Shown: positions 8,337 to 16,472 of the stretch, in pieces
Numbering within the stretch: position 1 is the first letter of the stretch
Layout: every line of letters begins with the position of its first letter
Origin: SZUA-318 sp964412015
GTDB taxonomy: Bacteria > Gemmatimonadota > Gemmatimonadetes > Longimicrobiales > Gaopeijiaceae
Length of the DNA stretch: 64,000 bases
NCBI GenBank assembly: GCA_964412015.1
Contig: CAYPMO010000013.1
Span: 1 to 64,000 of the forward strand
Direction of reading: 5' to 3'
The notes under the pieces: model-generated
The model's database searches: none
Told to the model about the DNA's origin: nothing
What the model saw: only the letters and a program-made list of their open reading frames with translations
Position numbers and translations under genes: made by a program

Positions 8337-9089
8337 ATGCTCACCTTCGACGGCTTCGCCCTGTCAGAAGCGGGGCGAGGGACGGAAGTGAACGAGGACT
8401 GGGTCGTCATGGACCCGGTCGCGGGGCTGTTCGTGGTCGCCGACGGGATGGGCGGGCGGCCCGGGGGAGAGACCGCGAGTCGCCGGGCCGTGGAGACCTT
8501 CGTGCGGCTTGCGGGTGGCACGGCCCGCAGGCGGGCCGACCACGGTGCGCTCCGCGGTATCGTGGACGACGTCAACCGCGGGGTGCGATCGCTGGGCGAA
8601 GCCGACCCTGCACTCGCTGGCGTGGGCACCACACTCTCGGCGCTCCTCGTGGACGGCTCCGGAGGCACCGTCGTCCACGTCGGGGACAGCAGGATCCTCC
8701 GGTGGCGGGGCGGCACACTCGGCCAGCTCACATCGGACCACACGGTCGAGGCCGAGTACCGCCGGGAGGCCTCCGACGCCGCCACGCCCCTGAACCCTCG
8801 AATCGGATCCATGCTCGCACGTGCGGTCGGTGCTCGCGAGACCGTGGAGGCGGACATCGTCGACGTCGACCTGCGGGACGGCGATGTGCTGCTCCTCGTC
8901 ACCGACGGTGTCTACAAGGTGCTGGAACCGGCCTCTCTGGAGGCTCTGCTCCGTGAGGCCCCGGAAGGCGAGAGCGCCGAGGCGATGTGCGTCCACCTGT
9001 TCGAGTCGACGCGGGCCCGCGGTCCGGAGGACGACACGACGCTCGGCGTGGTGACTGTCCGCGAGGATGCCGGCCGGAGGGAATCATGA
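8337..9089 (+). CDS. PP2C-family Ser/Thr protein phosphatase
   Basis: A 250-residue PPM/PP2C phosphatase. The metal-binding motifs are present: ED (20-21) near the N-terminus, VADGMGG with D36, HVGDSR in the middle, LVTDGVYK, and the final EDDTTLGVV. It should dephosphorylate Ser/Thr residues with Mn or Mg. It starts one base after the kinase stop, and its own stop overlaps the grpE-like start as ATGA, so kinase, phosphatase and co-chaperone are translationally coupled. The natural inference is that it reverses phosphorylation by the neighbouring kinase on chaperone components of the block. No membrane segment is seen. Confidence 0.93.
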   Translation: MLTFDGFALSEAGRGTEVNEDWVVMDPVAGLFVVADGMGGRPGGETASRRAVETFVRLAGGTARRRADHGALRGIVDDVNRGVRSLGEADPALAGVGTTLSALLVDGSGGTVVHVGDSRILRWRGGTLGQLTSDHTVEAEYRREASDAATPLNPRIGSMLARAVGARETVEADIVDVDLRDGDVLLLVTDGVYKVLEPASLEALLREAPEGESAEAMCVHLFESTRARGPEDDTTLGVVTVREDAGRRES

Positions 9090-9553
9090 TGAAGAACGAG
9101 CCGCTGGCCCTCGCCGACGCCGTGGAGCAGGACGTGCGTCGCCTCATGCATGAGCTTGCCGAGGCGCGCATGAGCCTCGACGAGGCCAGACGTGAGTCCG
9201 AGGACCGGCTCGAGGCGATTCTCATGAGGCTCCTGGAGGTGCTGGATGCGTTCGATCGCGTGTTCGAGGCGACGCACGCGAAGCCCGAGGCGGTCACACC
9301 CCAGATGAAGATCTGGCTGGGGAATTTCCGGTCCGTGAAGCGCCTCCTCGATGTGCTGCTGAAGGAGGAGGGGGTAAGGCCCGTCGAGAACGTGACCGGC
9401 GGTTTCGACCCCGCGTGGCACAAGGTCGCCGACACGGTGGTGGACGGCGCGCTCCCGGAAGGCACGATCGTGCGCGAAGTCCGGCGTGGCTTCGTGCGTA
9501 ACCAGAAGCTCCTGAGGAAGGCCGAGGTTGTGGTGGTGAAGAATACCGACTGA
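9086..9553 (+). CDS. GrpE-like nucleotide-exchange factor
   Basis: A 155-residue protein just upstream of an Hsp70 gene. The first third is a charged helix (LMHELAEARMSLDEARRESEDR), followed by a four-helix-like region. The C-terminal part matches the GrpE beta domain: GGFDPAWHKVADTV, LPEGTIVREVRRGF and LRKAEVVVVKN. The N-terminal coiled coil is shorter than in E. coli GrpE (197 residues). The start is set by GGAGGGAATC before ATG at 9086 in a four-base overlap with the phosphatase stop; a second ATG follows immediately. It probably drives ADP release from the neighbouring zinc-ribbon Hsp70. Confidence 0.85.
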   Translation: MMKNEPLALADAVEQDVRRLMHELAEARMSLDEARRESEDRLEAILMRLLEVLDAFDRVFEATHAKPEAVTPQMKIWLGNFRSVKRLLDVLLKEEGVRPVENVTGGFDPAWHKVADTVVDGALPEGTIVREVRRGFVRNQKLLRKAEVVVVKNTD

Positions 9554-9566
9554 ACGAGGACGTCCG

Positions 9567-12143
9567 ATGGGGAAGCTCGTAGGCATCGACCTGGGAACCA
9601 CCAATACCGTCATCGCCGTCGTGGATGGCCCCCGGCCCCGGGTCCTGGACAGCCGGGAGGGGAAGCCGGAGATCAGCTCCGTTGTGAGCCTCAAGCGGAG
9701 GCGGGCGAGGAAGGATGCAGCCGCGGGGGACGGGGCCGAGATTCTCGTGGGCGACGGGGCCTACGACAACTGGGGGATGTCCCCGCGGGACACGGTGCTG
9801 TCGGTCAAGAGGCTCATGGGGCGCGCCATGGCCGACCCCGAGGTGCAGAAGATTCAGGAGTGGGCCCAGTACAAGGTCACGGCTCCGACGCGCGGCACGA
9901 AGGACAGCGTGCGCGTGGTACTGGGGCAACGGGAGTACGCGCCGGACGACATCTCGGCGATGATCCTGAAGAAGGCGAAGGAGGATGCCGAGTTCCGGTT
10001 GGGCGCCGAAGTGAGTCACGCCGTGGTGACCGTACCCGCCTACTTCTCCCAGGTCCAGCGTGAGGCGACGCGCAAGGCCGGTCTCAAGGCGGGCCTCAAG
10101 GTCATCAAGATCCTGGACGAGCCTACTGCGGCCGCGATCGCGTTCGGGCAGGACAGCCATGACGACGCGCCCCGCACCCTTCTCGTCTACGACCTCGGCG
10201 GGGGGACCTTTGACGTCTCGCTGCTCATGGTCGCGGGCAACACGTTCGCTCCGCTGACCCTGGAGGGCGACATGTGGCTCGGGGGGGACAGCCTCGATCA
10301 GTGTCTGGTCGACCGGGTCGTGCGGTGGGTGAAGGACGAGTATGGGCTGGACCCGCTTGCCAACCACCGCTTCATGGCCGAGCTGCGCAAGGCCGCGCGC
10401 AAGGTGAAGGAGCGGCTGAGCGCATCGCAGTCCGTGGATCTGGTGCTCACCGGGATGCTCCAGGACCCGGACGGGAACCTCATCGACGTGGACCTGGAGA
10501 TCACGTGCGAGGAGTTCGAGCGCGCCATCCTTCCGCTCATTGCCGCCCACAAGGTGTGCGCGTGCGGCGTGGCCAACAACCCCGAGGACGACCGGTGCGG
10601 CGAATGCGGCGCATCGTTGGCCGGCAGGCCTGTGGTGGACGGCAGGGCGCTGCGGATCGTCAAGCGGGCTTTGGCGAATGAGAACCTGGGGCCCGAGCAG
10701 GTGGATCACGTGCTCATGGCGGGAAACTCCTCCGCTGTCCCGCTCGTGCAGCGCTCGATGGAGGAGCTCTTCGGGGCGGGCAAGGTCCTGCGCAAGGTCC
10801 ACCCCAAGCACAGCGTGGCGATGGGCGCCGCGATCCTGGCCGCGTGGACCGGCGAGCGGCTCACGTGCTCCGCCCCCGACCCGGCCGATCCCACGAGGGA
10901 GTGCGGTCACGTGAACGAGCCCGACGCCGTCGTGTGCGCGCTGTGCGGGGCATCGCTGATCCTGGAGGAGGAAGCGGAGGTGGAGGAGGTCCCATCGGAC
11001 GGCGGGGAGATCGAGGTCGTCCGGAAGAAGCCGGGAGTGGTCGGCGGGATCGCGCCGTTCCACTATGGGACGCAGACGGCGGGCGACCGCTTCAACGTCT
11101 TCATCCGCAAGGGAGAACCGTTCCCGACGGAAGAGCCCCGGACGCAGACGTTCTATACGCGGGCTCCCGGCCAGCGGATGGTCAGCATCCCCGTGTACGG
11201 GGGCGACAACCTGGAGACCGCCAGCGCCAACGAGCTTCAGGGGCAGGCCTATGCGATTCTCCCCCCAGATCTCCCCTCCGAGACGCCGGTCCGCATCACG
11301 CTCGCGCTGGACGGCGACGGCGTCTTCATCTTGACGGCCTACCTCGGCGACGGCACGCGACTGGATCCCTGGATCGTGAAGGGGGATGCCGACGCTGCGG
11401 CGATCGAAGGGCTCGAGCGCGCGGAGGCGGCACTGGCCGCGAAGGCCGACGCGCTGTCGCACCAGGAGAAGGCCAGGCTGGAGATGTTGCGTGAGGGTGT
11501 CTTTGACCGGATGAAGGCGCGGGACTTCGACGGCGCGGTGGACGAGGTCGGGCGGCTGGAGAAAAAGGTGGAGGACGCCAAGCCGGCGGGGGCGGGCGCG
11601 GGCGAGGGCATGTCGATCCGCGAGAAGGCCGAGGGGCTGACGCGCTTCGCGGAATTCGTCCTGAGCGAGTATGCCTGGGCGTTCGACGATCCGAACATGG
11701 TGTACCGCATCACGAAGGCCGTCGAGGAAACGAAGGAGGCGCTGGCCCGGGGCGACGAGGCCAGACTCCAGGAGGCGGTGGCCGCGCTGGACAAGGCGAC
11801 GGACAACCTGCCGCAGGCGGTGCAGGCATTCCTCGCGCTCAAGGGCGCGATCCTCTCCCAGATCCAGCCCGCGGACCCAGCCGCGGCCGCATCGCTGCTC
11901 GCGGAGGTGGGCGAGATCGAGAGGGGCGTGCGGAGTGGGAACACGACCGTCCTCCGCCGCCTGGAGTCCGTGTTCCAGAAGGTCCAGGCAGCGATCCAGG
12001 ACGCACAGCGCCGGCGTCCGGGGGTGCGGCGCTGCGAGATCTGCGGGGCCGAGATGGGAGGGGAGCGGTACTGCCCCGAGTGTCACGCGGACAGCTGGCT
12101 CCCGGGTGGGAAGACGTCCTCGAGCACCAGCACGACACGCTAG
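9567..12143 (+). CDS. Hsp70 (DnaK-like) with three zinc-ribbon motifs
   Basis: An 858-residue Hsp70, against about 640 for DnaK. The ATPase domain begins MGKLVGIDLGTTNT and has VVTVPAYFS (153-161), ILDEPTAAA (182-190) and YDLGGGTFDVS (208-218). A four-Cys ribbon (C331, C333, C344, C347) is inserted inside the ATPase domain, before the MAGNSS phosphate loop near 384. A second candidate ribbon (C434, C446, C457, C460) sits at the linker to the substrate domain. A third (C823, C826, C836, C839) closes the protein. The substrate domain (about 490-605) is divergent, and the lid is long and helical. It follows the GrpE-like gene by 13 bases. Zinc binding is inferred from Cys spacing. It is not the housekeeping DnaK, which usually lacks cysteine ribbons. 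Confidence 0.93.
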   Translation: MGKLVGIDLGTTNTVIAVVDGPRPRVLDSREGKPEISSVVSLKRRRARKDAAAGDGAEILVGDGAYDNWGMSPRDTVLSVKRLMGRAMADPEVQKIQEWAQYKVTAPTRGTKDSVRVVLGQREYAPDDISAMILKKAKEDAEFRLGAEVSHAVVTVPAYFSQVQREATRKAGLKAGLKVIKILDEPTAAAIAFGQDSHDDAPRTLLVYDLGGGTFDVSLLMVAGNTFAPLTLEGDMWLGGDSLDQCLVDRVVRWVKDEYGLDPLANHRFMAELRKAARKVKERLSASQSVDLVLTGMLQDPDGNLIDVDLEITCEEFERAILPLIAAHKVCACGVANNPEDDRCGECGASLAGRPVVDGRALRIVKRALANENLGPEQVDHVLMAGNSSAVPLVQRSMEELFGAGKVLRKVHPKHSVAMGAAILAAWTGERLTCSAPDPADPTRECGHVNEPDAVVCALCGASLILEEEAEVEEVPSDGGEIEVVRKKPGVVGGIAPFHYGTQTAGDRFNVFIRKGEPFPTEEPRTQTFYTRAPGQRMVSIPVYGGDNLETASANELQGQAYAILPPDLPSETPVRITLALDGDGVFILTAYLGDGTRLDPWIVKGDADAAAIEGLERAEAALAAKADALSHQEKARLEMLREGVFDRMKARDFDGAVDEVGRLEKKVEDAKPAGAGAGEGMSIREKAEGLTRFAEFVLSEYAWAFDDPNMVYRITKAVEETKEALARGDEARLQEAVAALDKATDNLPQAVQAFLALKGAILSQIQPADPAAAASLLAEVGEIERGVRSGNTTVLRRLESVFQKVQAAIQDAQRRRPGVRRCEICGAEMGGERYCPECHADSWLPGGKTSSSTSTTR

Positions 12144-12159
12144 GAGGCACGCCCTGGCG

Positions 12160-15100
12160 ATGAAGGATCCACTCCATACGCAGCCGACGCCCTACGACAT
12201 CCTGGGCATCGACCGCTCGGCGGGCCCCGCCGACATCGATCAGGCCTTCAGGGCGGGGCTGGCCAAGGGGGTGAATCCCTCCAAGCTCACCGGGGCCAAG
12301 AAGACGCTGGAGCGCCCGGTGGACCGGGCCATGCTCGATCTGTTCCTGTACGATCCCGAGGTCCTCGCCCGGCTTCGCCCCGACCCGGGAGCGGACCCGG
12401 GATGCCTCACCCTCGACGCGCGGGGTGCCACGGCCGAAGACTGGGAGGCACAGCTCAGACGTTCGTTCCCCGACTACGGCATCGCCCACGCGCTCGCAGT
12501 CCTGTGGTACTGGTGGGCGCTGCACGCGTCCGACCGGCTGGCGACCGGTGGCGCGGCGGGCGCGGAGGGCTCGCCTTCGTTCGACGTCCTCTGGGAGAGC
12601 GCGATCGCCTACTGGGCGATGGTCGTCTCGAGCGACGGCTTCTGGGACAAGCACGTCTCCGTGGCGAAGGAAGTGATCCCAGAGGTTCGGCGCGCACTGT
12701 CGGAGCGGCTCCCAGGCGACCTCCAACGGCTCGCCCAGCAGCACCGGGATGCCGGGCAGGAGGAGTTGGCCGACCAGTACCGGCGGCTCGAGCTGATGCT
12801 CGCGACGGAGGTGAAGACGGCGAAGGCCCTGGCGGGCGCGGGGTACGGGACCAGTGCAGGGCCGCTGTGGTGCGGGGCCCTGATGCTGGGCCGGCTCTCA
12901 CTCCTGGACTCCATCCGTGAGCAGGTGAGCGCGGACTTCGCGGCCAGCCCGAGGGACGAAACGCTCCAGTCGCTGACGCGGGCACTCTCCCCCCACTTCC
13001 GGATCGCGGCCCTCATCGAGCGCAAGGAGCCCCACGCGGCCCTGGAGGCGATCGGGGGCCTGTCCGCGGGCGAGAAGCGGTCCAAAGAGGTCAAGGAGCT
13101 CAAGGCCCGCGCGCTCCTCCTGAAGGGACGCCAGGAGGAGAGCCTGGGGAAGATCCGTGAGGCCCTGAGGTCGTGGAAGGAAGCTTCCGCGTGTGGTCCG
13201 CCAGTGGAGCTCGCCGGGAAGATCCGTGAGGCGGCCTCGGAGGTCGCGCTGGCCGCGGCCACTGCGCTCCATTCCCAGGACCGCAAGGAGGCGATCGCGA
13301 TCCTCGACCTGGCGGTCTCGTTCGCTGCGACGGAGAAGCTGAACCGGACGCTGGCCGAGCTCCTGACGGAGCGAGGCATCGAGACCGTGGTGAAGGCGCA
13401 GAAGGAGTTCGAGAAGAACCCATCGACGGAAGGGGCAGCGAAGCTCACCAAGGCGATCGAGAAGGGACTGAAGGACCTCGATCGGGGCGCGGAGCTGGGC
13501 TCCGCCCGGGCCAGGGAGCAAGCGAACGTCGCCCGCTCGCTGCTGGGGTTGAGCGGCGGGATGTCGCCCGAGGCGCGGAGCCTCTTGGAGGAGGCGAACC
13601 AGGCCGCGTCCAGGAAGGATCTGAACATCTCGATCCGCAAGCTGAGGAGCGCCCTCGAGAAGGTGTCCAAGGGGTCCGAGGCGCACACGCAAATCTCGAA
13701 AATGCTCTCCGCGGCGCTCTCGGGCCACGCGGTGTCCGTCGTCAATGAGACGATGGAGCGGGCGCAACTCATCGGGCAGCAGGAAGTCGCCGCGCGCCTC
13801 CAGGAGGCGCTCAAGGAGCTCACGGAGGCGGGGAGTCTCGACCCCACGAACGAACAAGCGCGCAACAATCTCGCGAGCCTGCTCGAGTTGATGACGAAGC
13901 TGGGTGTGCCCCTCGTGCCCGGCGGTGCGCCGATCGGCGGGAGCGTGTCGGCGAAGGCTCGTGCGCAGAACCGCGACGGGGCGCTCCCGTTCGTGGCGGG
14001 AATCGCGTTGCTCCTCGCGGCAGTTCTGGGCTTCCTGTCCCTCCCCAATCAGAGCATCGGGTTTCTCAGGGGCATCAGTGGGTGGGTCCGCGCCGTCTCG
14101 GAGGCTTCCCCCACGGGCCCGGCGCTCCTCTGGCTCGGGTATGCGTTCGGAGGCCTGGGCATCCTCACGCTGCTCTCGATCCCCTTCCACACCGGTCCGG
14201 CCTCGTGGCTGGTGGGCGGTGTGGCGGACAGGAAATGGCGGGGGAAGAACCCCATCCTCAAGCTGCTGGAGGTCGCGCAGTACGCCTTCCTTGTTCTGTT
14301 CGCGGGGAGCGTGATGATCCACGGTCCCCCTCCAGGCTCCGTCGAGCCGCCGCTCCAGCGGGAGCCCGCGTCCGCCGAGGAAGCCACTCCCGGACAGCCG
14401 GCGGTGTCGGAGGCGGCGCCTTCGAGCACCACTACGACCGAGGCTCCGACCGCCGCCGCTGCGGCGCCTGATGCCGAAGTACGAGCCTCCGAGCCGGCCC
14501 CGTCTGAAGCTCCCGCCCTCGACGTGTCCGACGTCTCCTGGATGGCGACGGATCCCATTCCTCCCGAAACCGTCACCGAGCTTCTCGGCGCGGTCACGAA
14601 CCTCGCAGAGGAGGAACGCGAGCCTGCGCTCGCCCGCCTCGACTCGGCCGGCGCGGGGGCGGGCGAGAGCGTGCAGGCCACGCTCGCGCTGCTGCGCTCC
14701 GCGTCCGCGGAGGAGAGCGGAGACTACGACGCCGCGCGGACCCGCTACCACCAGCTCCTGACGATCGCGGGCGGCGGCCGCTACGGGGCCACGGCGAGCC
14801 TCCGGCTCGAGGTCCTGGACGCCCGCGACGAGGACGCGCTCGAGAAGGCCCTGAAAGAGCGCGCCGAGGGGCCCGGCGACACGATCTGGGCACGCATGAA
14901 CGAGGGATGGGTGCACACCTCGGCCCAGCGGGCGGCCCTCCTCGGACTCATGGACGTGCGCTCGGACCGGCTCACCGTCCGCTTCTACCGGTTCCTCGCC
15001 GAGCACTCGTTCACGGAGCCGCACGCGGCCTACCTGCGGATCTACGGCTACATCCTGATCCTCTGGGTTCTGGTGCAGCTGCCCCTGCTCGGCCGTATGA

Positions 15101-15603
15101 CCGAGCTGTTCCGCGCGGCGCCGAGACTCCGCCCCCACGTGGCGCGACTCCAGCAGGAGTTCAAGGGCGACCAGGCCACGCTCGCGAAGAAACTCCCGCA
15201 ACTCTATGCTCTGCACGGCGTGAACCCGGCGTGGGGCTGCCTCCATGGGCTCATCGACATCGCCTTCGTGGTGCTCTTCTACTTCACGTTCCGGGCGTAC
15301 GCTCCGCAGCTCGTCCTCGACGATGCGAACTTCTACGGGATGGCCGACCTCCTGCACCGCGATCCGCGCGTTCTCGGTCTGTGGGGATTCATGGGTTTCC
15401 TCTACACCACAACCCGGCCCAACGTCACCGGGCCCGGCGCGGGCGCTGTGGCGTTCCGGGCCGTGCTGGGTGTGGCGATCGTCTGCGCCGTCGCGTGGTG
15501 GCTGCACTGGCCGGCGTGGCTGCTGATCTTCTGGGTCCTTCTCTGGGTCTGGTCCATCTGCTTCCGCGCACTGGCCGTGTTCCTCTCGAAGAGGAGGGCC
15601 TGA
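12160..15603 (+). CDS. J-like / TPR / membrane protein with YidC-like C-terminus
   Basis: A 1147-residue multidomain protein. Residues about 10-60 resemble a J domain (TPYDILGIDRSAGPADIDQAF), but HPD, needed to stimulate Hsp70, is missing. Residues about 60-600 are long helical, TPR-like repeats. Hydrophobic segments lie near 611-629, 655-677 and 701-722, followed by a Pro/Ala/Glu-rich linker to about 790. The C-terminal part (about 950-1147) matches the YidC/Oxa1 insertase pattern: hydrophobic helix, then RPHVARLQQEFKGD, QLYALHGVNPAWGCLHGLID, and more membrane helices. The start is ATG with AGGAGG 12 bases upstream; an in-frame CTG two codons earlier is possible. It probably anchors the Hsp70 system at the inner membrane. 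Confidence 0.88.
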   Translation: MKDPLHTQPTPYDILGIDRSAGPADIDQAFRAGLAKGVNPSKLTGAKKTLERPVDRAMLDLFLYDPEVLARLRPDPGADPGCLTLDARGATAEDWEAQLRRSFPDYGIAHALAVLWYWWALHASDRLATGGAAGAEGSPSFDVLWESAIAYWAMVVSSDGFWDKHVSVAKEVIPEVRRALSERLPGDLQRLAQQHRDAGQEELADQYRRLELMLATEVKTAKALAGAGYGTSAGPLWCGALMLGRLSLLDSIREQVSADFAASPRDETLQSLTRALSPHFRIAALIERKEPHAALEAIGGLSAGEKRSKEVKELKARALLLKGRQEESLGKIREALRSWKEASACGPPVELAGKIREAASEVALAAATALHSQDRKEAIAILDLAVSFAATEKLNRTLAELLTERGIETVVKAQKEFEKNPSTEGAAKLTKAIEKGLKDLDRGAELGSARAREQANVARSLLGLSGGMSPEARSLLEEANQAASRKDLNISIRKLRSALEKVSKGSEAHTQISKMLSAALSGHAVSVVNETMERAQLIGQQEVAARLQEALKELTEAGSLDPTNEQARNNLASLLELMTKLGVPLVPGGAPIGGSVSAKARAQNRDGALPFVAGIALLLAAVLGFLSLPNQSIGFLRGISGWVRAVSEASPTGPALLWLGYAFGGLGILTLLSIPFHTGPASWLVGGVADRKWRGKNPILKLLEVAQYAFLVLFAGSVMIHGPPPGSVEPPLQREPASAEEATPGQPAVSEAAPSSTTTTEAPTAAAAAPDAEVRASEPAPSEAPALDVSDVSWMATDPIPPETVTELLGAVTNLAEEEREPALARLDSAGAGAGESVQATLALLRSASAEESGDYDAARTRYHQLLTIAGGGRYGATASLRLEVLDARDEDALEKALKERAEGPGDTIWARMNEGWVHTSAQRAALLGLMDVRSDRLTVRFYRFLAEHSFTEPHAAYLRIYGYILILWVLVQLPLLGRMTELFRAAPRLRPHVARLQQEFKGDQATLAKKLPQLYALHGVNPAWGCLHGLIDIAFVVLFYFTFRAYAPQLVLDDANFYGMADLLHRDPRVLGLWGFMGFLYTTTRPNVTGPGAGAVAFRAVLGVAIVCAVAWWLHWPAWLLIFWVLLWVWSICFRALAVFLSKRRA

Positions 15604-16463
15604 TGGATACCGCGCGCGTGGATTGCCCCGTCTGCCTCGCGAGGGACCTGGACCCGGGGCTTGCCGCGTGCCCTTCCTGCGGCACCGACCTCGGGCCGCT
15701 CTGGCGCGTTCGTGAGTTGGCGGCGCGCGCGGCGGAAGGGGCGGTGCACCCGCCGGTTGTCGCGCCGGTCCCGAGGGCCCAGGGCCGCGCGACGCCGCGG
15801 CCACCGCTTCGGAGAGCCGTGAAGCTTGCGCTGGGCATCCTCGCCCTGTGGGTTCCGGTGTCGGTGGCGCTCCTCGTGGCGACGCGGAACGCGCGCCCGT
15901 CCGTGGAGGAGGCGGGTTCGGCCCCGGCTCCGGCGGCGCGGGAGTCCCCGGGCGCTGCCGGTCCGGAGGGCACGGGCATCGCCCCGCTTCTCGGCAGCTT
16001 GGAAGGCATTCGGGGAGCTATGGTCACCGCGGCGGAGGGGAACGTCCGCATCGTGTTCGCGGAGGGGATCTTCGCATCGGGCTCGGATCAGCCGAGTGAT
16101 GCGGGGCTCGGCTCTCTGCAGGTGGTTGGGCGCACGCTCGCCGCAGCGGCTACGGAGGGCTTCGGGGGCGACGGACTCGTCGTGGACGTGGTCGGCGCGT
16201 GCGACGACCGCCCGACGCGGCCGGGAGGCCTCTGGAAGGACAACTGGTCGTTGGCGCTGGGCCGAGCCCGCGCCGCCGCCGAGATCCTCCGCGCCGAGGC
16301 GGGGGCGGCGCCCATTCGCTGGCGGGTGTCGTCGGCCGGTGAGGCCGGAACGCCCTGGGCCAACGACACGGAGGCGGGCCGTTCGAGGAACAGGACCGTC
16401 ATGCTCTACGTGGCGGGGGAAAGGGAAGGGACGTCGATCACCCGGACGAAGGGCCAACCCTAG
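15603..16463 (+). CDS. Zinc-ribbon, single-TM, OmpA-like domain protein
   Basis: A 286-residue protein starting in a TGATG overlap with the upstream stop. The N-terminus has a zinc ribbon (C8, C11, C23, C26). A Pro/Arg-rich stretch follows, then one transmembrane helix (about 74-95, LALGILALWVPVSVALLV). The C-terminal domain (about 115-275) resembles OmpA/MotB peptidoglycan-associated domains: NWSLALGRARAAAEIL, then an ending of the form GRSRNRTVMLYV. The ribbon would face the cytoplasm and the OmpA-like domain the periplasm, linking the block to the cell wall. The key peptidoglycan-binding Asp is not obvious, so binding is uncertain. Confidence 0.78.
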   Translation: MDTARVDCPVCLARDLDPGLAACPSCGTDLGPLWRVRELAARAAEGAVHPPVVAPVPRAQGRATPRPPLRRAVKLALGILALWVPVSVALLVATRNARPSVEEAGSAPAPAARESPGAAGPEGTGIAPLLGSLEGIRGAMVTAAEGNVRIVFAEGIFASGSDQPSDAGLGSLQVVGRTLAAAATEGFGGDGLVVDVVGACDDRPTRPGGLWKDNWSLALGRARAAAEILRAEAGAAPIRWRVSSAGEAGTPWANDTEAGRSRNRTVMLYVAGEREGTSITRTKGQP

Positions 16464-16472
16464 GAGGTTCGC

